A DNA stretch of 64,000 bases, from assembly GCA_036705565.1 (NCBI GenBank), contig JAUBUY010000030.1; one strand, written 5' to 3'. This stretch comes from Microcoleus sp036705565 (GTDB lineage Bacteria; Cyanobacteriota; Cyanobacteriia; Cyanobacteriales; Microcoleaceae). Shown here piece after piece: positions 18,750-26,715 of this stretch. The notes under the pieces were generated by a model. That model was not told where the DNA came from. It did no database searches and worked only from the letters and a program-made list of their open reading frames with translations. Within the stretch, counting starts at the first letter, position 1. Each line of letters opens with the position of its first letter. A program made the position numbers and the translations under genes.

Positions 18750-19103
18750 TATGAGAGTCTAAATCCTAGCCCTACACCTTTGTATGAAGGTATCGCGGGC
18801 CGACAGTCTGGTGTAAAAGATGCGGTATCAGGAACAATCGATGCCTTCGCTAGCGACGGAATGCTGTTAGTAGGAGAAACGCTGAGACAGGGTTTAAGTC
18901 CAAGCCAATATTCTGTGATACCGGAGCAGCCTTTAACCTGCATTTCTTACGGCATGATATTGCCAGCAAGTGACACTGAATGGCAAGAAACAGTCAATAA
19001 TTATATTCGCAATCAAAGTTCGACAAACCTGTTGGAAAAAGTGCTGGGGCGCAATTCTCCTTTCCTACCGATGAGTGTTGCCGCTCAAGATAAATGTATT
19101 TGA
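18750..19103 (+). pseudogene. C-terminal remnant of amino-acid ABC transporter binding protein
   Basis: An open frame without a credible start (preceded by TGA at 18747-18749; first possible start a TTG). The translated piece reads like the end of a family 3 periplasmic solute-binding protein: GIAGRQSGVKDAVSGTIDAF, ASDGMLLVGETLRQG and YGMILPASDTEWQETVNNYI. The N-terminal half, including the signal peptide, is missing. No transporter permease or ATPase lies nearby. Interpreted as a decayed gene. Confidence 0.75.
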
Positions 19104-19162
19104 ACCCAAATCGGGCAAGGTGGTCGGCGCGCACCAGAAGAATAGGGGTCAATCGATTGCGC

Positions 19163-19191
19163 GATTTTAGATTTTAGATTTTAGATTTTAG
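19163..19191. repeat. TAAAATC heptamer array
   Basis: Four tandem GATTTTA units. The array is followed by GAGGCGAC, as is the longer array at 23937-23973. Confidence 0.85.
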
Positions 19192-19306
19192 AGGCGACCC
19201 CACGGATCAATGCGGGGGCAATAAGTGATTTTCGATTTTCGATTTGGGATTGATTCCACGGATAAATCACGTGGCGGGTACTACCTTTGAAATTCGTGGT
19301 CAGGTG

Positions 19307-19367
19307 CGGATCTTGTCAGGGCAAGTCCGATCGCTGTAACCAGTGGCGTCAATAGGCTCTAAACTGG
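19307..19367 (+). promoter_or_regulatory. Structured leader upstream of mgtE
   Basis: Two helices can be drawn within 100 bases of the mgtE start: CGGA-t-CTTG (19307-19315) with CAAGTCCG (19322-19329), and CCAGT (19340-19344) with ACTGG (19363-19367). Magnesium transporter genes often carry metal-sensing leaders. I cannot match this one to the M-box consensus, so the riboswitch idea is inference. Confidence 0.35.
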
Positions 19368-19407
19368 ATTCAGGAAGGCGCGCAGCACAGGTTTAGGAGG
19401 GTCATCA

Positions 19408-20805
19408 GTGACAGAAAAAAGTTATCAATCGTCTTCTCTACCAACCTACGCGCGAAAAGAACTGCGGGAATTAGTTCGATCGCAGTTAAGGGCCCTGTTG
19501 GAAGAAGGAGACTTTAAAGGAGCAAAAGCGATTTTGCACCCGGTGCAGGAAGCAGACATAGCTGAAGCTATCGAAGGCCTGCCAGAAACCATGCAAGTAA
19601 TAGCTTTCCGCTTGCTTTCCAAAGACGAAGCAATCGCAGTCTACGAATATCTCGACTCCAGCGTTCAGCAGTCCCTCTGCGAAAAATTCAAACGCCAAGA
19701 AGTCATTGACATTGTAGACAAAATGTCCCCGGACGATCGAGCTAAACTGTTTGACGAACTGCCGGCAATATTAGTCCGTCGCCTGTTGGGTGAATTGAGC
19801 CCAACGGAACGGGAAGCTACGGCTCAACTTTTGGGTTACGAAGCCAGTACCGCCGGTCGGATCATGACCCCGGAATACATTTCTCTCAAAGAAAGCTTTA
19901 CCGTCGCCCAAGCTTTAGACCGAATTCGCTCTTTGGCTAAAACTACCGAAACAATTTATTCTCTTTACGTCACTGACGCCGGACGCAGCTTGACAGGTAT
20001 TTTATCCCTGCGGGATTTAGTCACTTCGCCCCTCGACAAAACCGTCGGCGAAATTATGACCCGCGACGTAGTTTCTGTTCAAACAGGAACGGATCAAGAA
20101 GAAGTAGCTAGGCTGATCCAGCGTTACGATTTTTTAGCTGTGCCCGTTGTAGACCGCGAACAGCGTTTGGTCGGCATCATTACAGTTGACGATGCGATCG
20201 ACATTTTAGAACAAGAAGCAGCCAAAGATATTTATACCTTGGGCGGCGTCCAGTCCGGCGGCGACAATTATTTTCAGACCGATTTAATCACTGTTGCCCG
20301 GAAAAGGGTCGTGTGGCTGTTTGTTCTGCTTTTAACTAATACTGTCACCGGCGCAATTATTAGAGCTCAAGAAGATATTTTGAACCAAGTAGTCGCCTTA
20401 GCAGCTTTTATTCCCCTGCTGACTGGCACTGGAGGCAATGTCGGAGCTCAGTCCTCAACAGTTGTAATTCGCGGTTTGAACACTGATGAAATTACAGCAA
20501 TGGGGCCGTTTCAAGTAATTGTTCGCGAGGGGATGGCGGGAGCGCTGCTAGGAGCTATATTGGGGACTGTAGCGACGGGCTGGGCTTATACTTTGCAAGG
20601 GAGTTTAGCAGTGGCACTCGCGGTGGGAGTGAGTTTGTTTGCGATCGCAATTTTAGCTTCTCTTGCCGGTTCAGCTCTGCCGTTTCTATTTCGTTCTTTG
20701 GGTTTAGACCCGGCTTTAATGTCTGCTCCTTTTATTACCACCGCAGTTGATGTCCTCGGGGTCTTGATTTATTTCACTTTAGCTCGACAAATTTTGCAGC
20801 TTTAA
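19408..20805 (+). CDS. mgtE: Magnesium transporter MgtE
   Basis: 465 residues, the normal length. An N-terminal superhelical domain (about 1-140) and two CBS domains (about 145-275) form the cytoplasmic magnesium sensor. Five membrane helices follow, with the MgtE signatures PLLTGTGGNVGAQSSTVVIR and the pore/metal region DPALMSAPFITTAVDVLGV. It admits magnesium when cytoplasmic levels are low. The start is GTG at 19408, fixed by AGGAGG at 19396-19401. The gene stands alone; the upstream leader can fold (see separate entry). The ORF on the opposite strand near its start is a shadow. Confidence 0.97.
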   Translation: MTEKSYQSSSLPTYARKELRELVRSQLRALLEEGDFKGAKAILHPVQEADIAEAIEGLPETMQVIAFRLLSKDEAIAVYEYLDSSVQQSLCEKFKRQEVIDIVDKMSPDDRAKLFDELPAILVRRLLGELSPTEREATAQLLGYEASTAGRIMTPEYISLKESFTVAQALDRIRSLAKTTETIYSLYVTDAGRSLTGILSLRDLVTSPLDKTVGEIMTRDVVSVQTGTDQEEVARLIQRYDFLAVPVVDREQRLVGIITVDDAIDILEQEAAKDIYTLGGVQSGGDNYFQTDLITVARKRVVWLFVLLLTNTVTGAIIRAQEDILNQVVALAAFIPLLTGTGGNVGAQSSTVVIRGLNTDEITAMGPFQVIVREGMAGALLGAILGTVATGWAYTLQGSLAVALAVGVSLFAIAILASLAGSALPFLFRSLGLDPALMSAPFITTAVDVLGVLIYFTLARQILQL

Positions 20806-21003
20806 TATATTTAATTACATGGCTGTGAATAAAAAACTTAATCTGTTTTTCACCACTGCTAAATTCGGGGTTTACGTGCGATTACATACCGGATATCTGC
20901 CGTCGCGCGTACTTTATTTTTATCCGCATACTTGCACCAGTTGAAAAAAAGAATGCAACTATAGGCCCGTGCTCCAAACTCCGAGCTTCCTCAGTCATTC
21001 CCA

Positions 21004-21040
21004 ATCTAAAATCTACAATCTAAAATCTAAAATCTAAAAT
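21004..21040. repeat. TAAAATC heptamer array
   Basis: Five tandem or near-tandem units of AATCTAA/TAAAATC type, ending 11 bases before the next start codon. Confidence 0.85.
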
Positions 21041-21051
21041 GGTATTAGCCT

Positions 21052-21975
21052 ATGTCATCATCCAATTCACCAACGAAAATCCAAAATCCCACGTCCAGCA
21101 ATTTGTTAGAAACTGCTGAAGTGGTTTTTATTGCTGCCTCTGCTGTGGGATTGGCTGCTAGTTTGGTTTGGGAACAGAGCGTTTATGCTCAAGGCGCGAT
21201 CGTGATTGCGTTGGTGTTGAATTTTGTGAACCGACAGAAGCTGCACAAGCAAGTTAAAGCAAGTACGGCGGCCACGTTCGATCGCGTAAATCAACAAGCA
21301 GCTACTACCGATCGCGCGATCGAGCAATTGCAACTTGCTGTAAATGCTTTAGACGAAGCTGTTGCTCAAACATCTCGCGAAAATCTCAATGTTGGGCCTG
21401 GAGAAAACGTACACTCTCTCATTTCAGCAATTGAGAACCTGCGCCAGCGACTAATAATTTTAGAAAAAACTATTAAAATGATTCAAAGCGAGATCGAACT
21501 CACCAGCCGCCAATTCAAACAGCGACCGGAATTGCAACAAGTCGAAACTTTGACCACAATAATTCTGGACTTGCAGCAGTTTATCAACGAACTGCCACAG
21601 TGGGGCAATTTGCAGCAGCGGCAGCTAACAGAACTTCAGCAAAAAGTAGACAATGCTTTAGCGGAACTCTCAGAAGAAATTGCTGTGATTCCCAACCGCG
21701 TGCAAGAGGCGCTAGCTAGTCGCGGTGGGGAAATTAACCCACAGTTGGGTTCTGGTTTGAATGCCGAGCAAAAGAATGGTTATCGACCTAAAACCCAGAA
21801 TGAGAAAATTCGCCAGAAATATCCCAGAGCTTATGTCAAGTGGAGTCAGGATGAAGACGAAAATTTGAAGCAAGAATACGCTAGCGGTCAACAAATTGAC
21901 GAATTAGCTCAGAGATTTCAGCGACAGCCTAGTGCCATTCGTTCGCGATTACAAAAATTAGGATTAATCGAATAA
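21052..21975 (+). CDS. Membrane coiled-coil protein with C-terminal Myb/HTH-like domain
   Basis: 307 residues. The N-terminus has one or two hydrophobic helices (VVFIAASAVGLAASLVWE; GAIVIALVLNFV) and no clear cleavage site. The middle (about 60-225) is a long coiled coil. The last 50 residues (YVKWSQDEDENLKQEYASG then IDELAQRFQRQPSAIRSRLQ) look like a Myb/SANT or GcrA-type helix-turn-helix that may bind DNA or protein. A membrane anchor joined to such a domain is uncommon; a role in nucleoid or membrane organisation is only a guess. Start ATG at 21052; the usual ribosome site is not evident because heptamer repeats run up to it. Confidence 0.8.
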   Translation: MSSSNSPTKIQNPTSSNLLETAEVVFIAASAVGLAASLVWEQSVYAQGAIVIALVLNFVNRQKLHKQVKASTAATFDRVNQQAATTDRAIEQLQLAVNALDEAVAQTSRENLNVGPGENVHSLISAIENLRQRLIILEKTIKMIQSEIELTSRQFKQRPELQQVETLTTIILDLQQFINELPQWGNLQQRQLTELQQKVDNALAELSEEIAVIPNRVQEALASRGGEINPQLGSGLNAEQKNGYRPKTQNEKIRQKYPRAYVKWSQDEDENLKQEYASGQQIDELAQRFQRQPSAIRSRLQKLGLIE

Positions 21976-22002
21976 TGGGAATGGTATAGACAAAAATGAG
22001 TA

Positions 22003-22027
22003 AATCTAAAATCTAAAATCTAAAATC
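22003..22027. repeat. TAAAATC heptamer array
   Basis: Three tandem units just after the stop of the coiled-coil membrane protein gene. Confidence 0.8.
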
Positions 22028-22040
22028 GGCAATAACAAAA

Positions 22041-22071
22041 CGATCGCCCTTTTTTTTCAAAAGAGCGATCG
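22041..22071. terminator. Bidirectional terminator-like hairpin
   Basis: CGATCGCCCTTTT (22041-22053) pairs with AAAAGAGCGATCG (22059-22071) with one mismatch. It has T-runs for the plus strand and A-runs serving the minus strand, and sits between convergent genes. Confidence 0.6.
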
Positions 22072-22156
22072 CTTTGTTTCTGTATTCAGTACCGGCTGCT
22101 AACAGCGGGCCACTAACATTACATCTCAAGGCTTTTTAGCCTGGGTCTACCTCATT

Positions 22157-22675
22157 TTAGAAATCTTGGGGTAACAAAGAACTTAAACGCTCCAACAAAG
22201 GATCGGAATTCCGAGGAGGAGCAACTTCAGCATCAGGCACTACATTATCATCCGCCACAGAGTCAGACTCAATCGGGCCAGGCTCTACTACTTTTGAAAC
22301 TGGGGCAAAAGAAACTTGAGCAAACTTACTGTTAACACTCCCCTGCAACTGATCCAACTGCGCGCTGAGTTGACTCAGTTGATGTTCCAGTCCCTCCAAA
22401 CGGCTTAATTCCTCTGCCGAAACATTGTGCTCAAACTCAGCAAATTTCACCACAAGTTCAGCAATACGCTGTTCCAACCGCTGAAAGTTCTGTGTAGAGC
22501 TAGCAGACTCAGATACAGACAAAAACTGCCACAAAGCTTGCTTGCAGAGATTGCTGAAAGTCTGATACTTCGTGAAAGCCAACTCTTTTTCAATAGCGGC
22601 CAGCAAAGTTTGATCCGCAGCATCTTCCGTAAACGCCACCGAGAAATTCGCCTTATTTTTTGCCCACAGTGCCAT
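22157..22675 (-). CDS. ParR-like partner of the actin-like ATPase
   Basis: 172 residues from ATG at 22675 (AAGG about 10 bases upstream; a TTG at 22684 is the alternative). The first 60 residues (MALWAKNKANFSVAFTEDAA ... YQTFSNLCKQALWQFL) resemble a ribbon-helix-helix DNA-binding segment. Next come a coiled coil (about 75-120) and an acidic, proline-rich tail. It follows the ParM-like gene by 20 bp. In ParMRC systems ParR binds the centromere and caps ParM filaments. I infer that role from order and length; direct sequence similarity is weak. No centromere-like iterons are seen near the pair. Confidence 0.65.
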   Translation of the reverse strand: MALWAKNKANFSVAFTEDAADQTLLAAIEKELAFTKYQTFSNLCKQALWQFLSVSESASSTQNFQRLEQRIAELVVKFAEFEHNVSAEELSRLEGLEHQLSQLSAQLDQLQGSVNSKFAQVSFAPVSKVVEPGPIESDSVADDNVVPDAEVAPPRNSDPLLERLSSLLPQDF

Positions 22676-22695
22676 AGGGTTCAAGCCTTAATGCG

Positions 22696-23778
22696 TTACT
22701 TTATCGTGGCTAGCTGAGCCTCAGCATAAATAAACTGTCCCAAAGCATTAGCTTTCCGGGAAGGCTGAGCCAAGTGAGCCTTAAGATTGGCGTCTTTAAG
22801 CAAAGGTTGCAAAACCTCCCAGAAAAACTCGCCGCCACCGCCAGTCAGAACCACATCCGTCACACGTTCCGGCAGCCACTGCACCAAACGTTCGGACAGT
22901 TCGTTAGCGAAAGCCTCCCGCAAGTCCTTAATAATCGGATCTAAATTAGTCGGCTTAGTCGCTCCTCTGGGACGGTAGAAACGCTGGCCTTCGGGTTTAT
23001 TCACCGCTTCCAGTAAAGACAGAGATTGAGGGTCTGCCCCCGGAATCTTTGAGGCAACTTGTTCGTAGAACTTGTTCATTGCGAAGGAATCGCTCTTTGA
23101 AGCCGCCCGGGCGAAACGGAAACGATCGACCATTAACAAATCGGTAGTTTGGTGTCCGATATCAACCACAGCCACCGACAGTTCCGGCAACTCCGGCGTA
23201 AACTCCTTGTTATCTTGAGCCTCGCACCAAATCAGGCTGCCGAACCCTTCCGGCATCACCCAAACGTGACTGATGTTAATATCCACCCGCTCGCCCCGGT
23301 ACACCACAACGTGGGGAGAGCGCAGTTGGCTGATAATCTCTTCCTTTTCCTTCTCAAACTGATCCTGCGAATAAAACGGCAAACCCAGCACAACTGCTAT
23401 TTCGCCTTTCATCTGGAAATATCCAGCACAGGAAAAGACCTTAACCAAAGCATCTACTACTTTCGATTGGTCAGCGCCACCGAGATTAGCGCCAAAATCT
23501 GCTGCCAATTGACCGATCGCGTAGCCCTTGCCCTGGTACTCCAGCCACATATCCAACAGAGGGTCTGTTGCTTTGGACTCAAAGCTGCCGCCCCGCACCT
23601 TTTCTACGGGCATAGTAGCCACGTTGGCAGGGATGAAAACAACGCTACTCGGGTTGCGACTCACGCAAGCTTTAGTTGCCGTCCGACCCAAATCAGCACT
23701 AATAATCGATTTGTTAGAAGCGACTTTAGTCTGCTGGGTCAGCATAGCCGAATTAGGAACAAGCTGTCTAGTTGTCAT
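22696..23778 (-). CDS. ParM/StbA-family actin-like ATPase
   Basis: 360 residues. Actin-fold nucleotide motifs are present: phosphate 1 ISADLGRTATKACV (about 26-39), phosphate 2 VAVVDIGHQTTDLLMV (about 203-218) and adenosine motif VVLTGGGGEFFWEVL (about 314-328). ParM-type proteins form filaments that move plasmids apart. Here the neighbours are ordinary chromosomal genes (mgtE, ftsH) and the pair is not next to replication genes, so it may segregate DNA or have another filament role on the chromosome. Start ATG at 23778 with GTGAGG about 12 bases upstream. First gene of a two-gene operon. Confidence 0.88.
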   Translation of the reverse strand: MTTRQLVPNSAMLTQQTKVASNKSIISADLGRTATKACVSRNPSSVVFIPANVATMPVEKVRGGSFESKATDPLLDMWLEYQGKGYAIGQLAADFGANLGGADQSKVVDALVKVFSCAGYFQMKGEIAVVLGLPFYSQDQFEKEKEEIISQLRSPHVVVYRGERVDINISHVWVMPEGFGSLIWCEAQDNKEFTPELPELSVAVVDIGHQTTDLLMVDRFRFARAASKSDSFAMNKFYEQVASKIPGADPQSLSLLEAVNKPEGQRFYRPRGATKPTNLDPIIKDLREAFANELSERLVQWLPERVTDVVLTGGGGEFFWEVLQPLLKDANLKAHLAQPSRKANALGQFIYAEAQLATIK

Positions 23779-23936
23779 TGAAATGTGTTACCTCACTGAG
23801 CCTCACCATTATCATGCCTTATCCCTTGACACTGCCACGCTTAAAGACAGTGGGTTTTGCGGCGATTCTTCTAACTCTACCTAGATCGGTATCGAAATCA
23901 GCACCAAACATTATATTCGGGACGATCGCCCTTAAT

Positions 23937-23973
23937 AGATTTTAGATTTTAGATTTTAGATTTTAGATTTTAG
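23937..23973. repeat. TAAAATC heptamer array
   Basis: Five tandem GATTTTA units, followed by GAGGCGAC. Confidence 0.9.
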
Positions 23974-23979
23974 AGGCGA

Positions 23980-24066
23980 CAACAGGGGCCGCGGTCCGGG
24001 GGCTTGTACCCTGGATGGTTTCGGTCGAGGAGTATTCTCGATCGATCGCGGCAATACGGCCTGTTG
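23980..24066 (+). promoter_or_regulatory. Foldable leader upstream of ftsH
   Basis: CAACAGG (23980-23986) can pair with CCTGTTG (24060-24066), enclosing an inner hairpin TCGAG (24025-24029) with CTCGA (24037-24041). It lies 117-203 bases before the ftsH start. It may be a 5' UTR structure; no known riboswitch is recognised. The remaining bases 24067-24182 hold nothing else I can name. Confidence 0.3.
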
Positions 24067-24182
24067 CCTGAGAGTGCATTGTTAAGTTAAATTTAGTTAA
24101 GATTCTGAGTGTAAACTTTTGTCGCACTTCTCCCACACCGCGATCTTACCCGATCTGTCCCCAATTCAAGGCATCCGCGTTT

Positions 24183-26069
24183 ATGAAAATTTCTTGGCGA
24201 ACTATACTACTTTGGACTTTACCCGCCTTAGTCATCGGCTTTTTCTTGTGGCAGGGGGCCTTTGCGCCATCCCCGGCAGAAATGAGCAAGAACACCGCCA
24301 GCACCCGCCTGAGCTACGGTCGATTCTTAGATTACTTAAACGCCGGTCGAGTGACCAGCGTTGACCTTTACGACGGAGGTCGGACGGCTATTGTCCTAGC
24401 AGTCGATCCCGAACTGGACAATCACGAGCAGCGGTGGCGGGTAGACTTGCCATCAAATGCCCCGGAACTGGTTTCTAGGCTCAGAGACTCCAAAATCAGC
24501 TTCGACACTCACCCACTACGCAACGACGGCGCTGTCTGGGGACTTTTAGGCAATCTAGTATTTCCCCTCTTGTTAGTAGGAGGGCTGTTTTTCCTCTTCC
24601 GCCGCGGTGGCAACGTGCCAGGGGGCCCTGGCCAAGCCATGAACTTTGGCAAGTCCAAAGCTCGCTTTCAAATGGAAGCTAAAACAGGCGTACTGTTCGA
24701 CGACGTAGCAGGCGTTGAGGAAGCCAAAGAAGAACTACAAGAAGTAGTGACATTCCTCAAAAAACCCGAACGCTTCACCGCAGTCGGGGCGAAGATTCCC
24801 AAAGGCGTGCTGCTAGTGGGCCCTCCCGGAACCGGTAAAACCCTCTTGGCAAAAGCGATCGCAGGCGAAGCCGGCGTGCCTTTCTTCAGCATCTCCGGTT
24901 CAGAATTTGTCGAAATGTTCGTCGGTGTCGGCGCTTCCCGCGTTCGGGACTTGTTCAAGAAAGCTAAAGAAAATGCTCCTTGCATCATATTTATCGATGA
25001 AATCGATGCAGTCGGCCGCCAGCGCGGCGCCGGTATCGGTGGCGGTAACGACGAACGGGAACAAACCCTGAACCAGTTGCTGACCGAAATGGACGGTTTT
25101 GAGGGCAATACTGGCATTATCATCATTGCTGCTACGAACCGCCCCGACGTGCTCGACTCAGCGCTGCTGCGTCCGGGACGTTTTGACCGCCAAGTTACCG
25201 TAGATACGCCGGATATCAAAGGCCGCTTGGAAATTTTGGAAGTTCACGCGCGCAACAAGAAGCTGTCTCCAGAGATTTCTCTGGACGCCATCGCCCGCCG
25301 CACTCCGGGTTTTACCGGCGCTGATTTGGCTAACTTGCTCAACGAAGCTGCGATTTTAACCGCACGCCGCCGCAAAGAAGCGATTACGATGCTCGAAATT
25401 GACGATGCAGTCGATCGCGTGGTAGCAGGTATGGAAGGCACTCCTTTGGTGGACAGCAAGAGCAAGCGCTTGATTGCATACCACGAAATCGGCCACGCGA
25501 TCGTCGGTACAATCATTCAAGCCCACGATCCCGTTCAAAAAGTTACCTTAGTTCCTCGCGGACAGGCCCGGGGCTTGACTTGGTTCATGCCCAGCGAAGA
25601 CCAAGGTTTGATTTCAAGATCGCAAATTTTAGCCCGGATTAGCGGTGCTTTAGGTGGCCGCGCAGCCGAAGAAGTAGTTTTCGGCGATGCCGAAGTAACC
25701 ACCGGTGCCGGCAACGACTTGCAGCAAGTCAGCGGTATGGCGCGCCAAATGGTAACTCGCTACGGGATGTCTACCTTGGGCCCGATCGCCCTGGAAGCCC
25801 AGCAAAGCGAAATTTTCCTCGGCCGCGACTACACAGCGCGATCGGAATATTCCGAAGAAATAGCCTCTCGGATTGACGGACAAGTTCGAGCAATTGTCGA
25901 TCACTGCTACGACGACGCCCGCCGAATTATTCGCGAAAATCGCACCGTGATCGATCGCTTAGTCGATTTGTTGATCGAAAAAGAAACCATCGACGGCGAA
26001 GAGTTGCGCCTAATCGTCTCTGAATACACTTTTGTTCCTGAAAAAGAACAATACGTTCCTCAGCTTTAA
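24183..26069 (+). CDS. ftsH: ATP-dependent zinc metalloprotease FtsH (FtsH2-like)
   Basis: 628 residues. Two membrane helices (about 8-26 and 120-139) flank a lumenal or periplasmic domain. The AAA module has Walker A GPPGTGKT (213-220), Walker B CIIFIDEIDAVGRQRG and the second region of homology ATNRPDVLDSALLRPGRFD. The protease site is AYHEIGHAIVG (HExxH) with the later acidic ligand region. The sequence is very close to the cyanobacterial FtsH2 type (slr0228 of Synechocystis), which degrades damaged PsbA in photosystem II repair; assignment to that paralogue is by recognition of the N-terminus (MKISWRT, SYGRFLDYLNAGRVTSVDLY). Single gene with a strong hairpin region after it. Confidence 0.97.
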   Translation: MKISWRTILLWTLPALVIGFFLWQGAFAPSPAEMSKNTASTRLSYGRFLDYLNAGRVTSVDLYDGGRTAIVLAVDPELDNHEQRWRVDLPSNAPELVSRLRDSKISFDTHPLRNDGAVWGLLGNLVFPLLLVGGLFFLFRRGGNVPGGPGQAMNFGKSKARFQMEAKTGVLFDDVAGVEEAKEELQEVVTFLKKPERFTAVGAKIPKGVLLVGPPGTGKTLLAKAIAGEAGVPFFSISGSEFVEMFVGVGASRVRDLFKKAKENAPCIIFIDEIDAVGRQRGAGIGGGNDEREQTLNQLLTEMDGFEGNTGIIIIAATNRPDVLDSALLRPGRFDRQVTVDTPDIKGRLEILEVHARNKKLSPEISLDAIARRTPGFTGADLANLLNEAAILTARRRKEAITMLEIDDAVDRVVAGMEGTPLVDSKSKRLIAYHEIGHAIVGTIIQAHDPVQKVTLVPRGQARGLTWFMPSEDQGLISRSQILARISGALGGRAAEEVVFGDAEVTTGAGNDLQQVSGMARQMVTRYGMSTLGPIALEAQQSEIFLGRDYTARSEYSEEIASRIDGQVRAIVDHCYDDARRIIRENRTVIDRLVDLLIEKETIDGEELRLIVSEYTFVPEKEQYVPQL

Positions 26070-26088
26070 TACTTGTTTGAACATTAGG

Positions 26089-26153
26089 GACACGGCATTG
26101 CCGTGTCTTTAAAAAGTAGGGACGCAAGACTATTGCCACGTCCCTACTTTTTT
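26089..26153 (+). terminator. Double hairpin after ftsH
   Basis: GACACGGC (26089-26096) pairs with GCCGTGTC (26100-26107). Then AAAAAGTAGGGACG (26111-26124) pairs with CGTCCCTACTTTTT (26139-26152), followed by T-rich sequence. The second is a good rho-independent terminator; the first belongs to the dispersed GGACACGGC family. Confidence 0.75.
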
Positions 26154-26202
26154 ATTAAACTGTCAATAATATTAAACCGCCCCTAAACGCCAATTAACGC
26201 AG

Positions 26203-26598
26203 ATGAATACTACATTGGCCCTACATACTAAGAATTTGTCATTTTTTTTTATAGCAGCTTTTATTTGTGTTGGTGTCAATACTTTGAGCGTCCGCGCCGA
26301 AAAATCAAGATGTTTTGTAGATATTTGCATCGACTCCAGCAGCGTTGAATTAAGCAAATCCGATATTCCCGGTGCTCCCTCTTATCCAGTCAGAACTATT
26401 TTAGTAACTCAAGAGTTTAGTAACGATAAATTGTTGGCGCAAATGGAAGTTGACTGCCAGCAACGACAGTTGAGAACTGTCAGAGTTAGCCAAGATGGCG
26501 AAAATTGGTCGAATTTCTCTCCGAAATGGACTTTAGTCGATGGCCACTCATCTTTGTCTCGGCTGGTTGACTATACTTGTAAATTGGCGATCGAATAA
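26203..26598 (+). CDS. Secreted hypothetical protein
   Basis: 131 residues with a clear signal peptide: hydrophobic NLSFFFIAAFICVGVNTL and a likely cleavage after SVRA (about residue 32). Three or more cysteines (RCFVDIC, VDCQQ, DYTCKLA) could make disulphides in the periplasm. I do not recognise the family. It lies between the ftsH terminator and pepP, so it is probably its own unit. Start ATG at 26203. Confidence 0.75.
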   Translation: MNTTLALHTKNLSFFFIAAFICVGVNTLSVRAEKSRCFVDICIDSSSVELSKSDIPGAPSYPVRTILVTQEFSNDKLLAQMEVDCQQRQLRTVRVSQDGENWSNFSPKWTLVDGHSSLSRLVDYTCKLAIE

Positions 26599-26676
26599 GC
26601 ATAAAATGCCGATCGAGACTTAGGCTGCAATCCAAAATCCCCAATCGAATAACTTAAAATGTCGATCGCGACTTAG

Positions 26677-26711
26677 GCTAAAATCTAAAATCTAAAATCT
26701 AAAATCTAAAA
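26677..26711. repeat. TAAAATC heptamer array
   Basis: Five tandem units that end 4 bases before the start codon of the aminopeptidase, occupying the place where its ribosome site should be. Just upstream, two copies of ATCGAATAA and GATCGxGACTTAGGCT flank the array. Confidence 0.85.
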
Positions 26712-26715
26712 TCGG

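Noticed and set aside
19261..19407. M-box riboswitch before mgtE
   Set aside because: I could not find the conserved M-box sequence blocks, so only a structured leader is reported.
24668..25219. 183-codon minus-strand frame inside ftsH
   Set aside because: Antisense to the conserved AAA core; Ser/Pro-rich composition is typical of a shadow.
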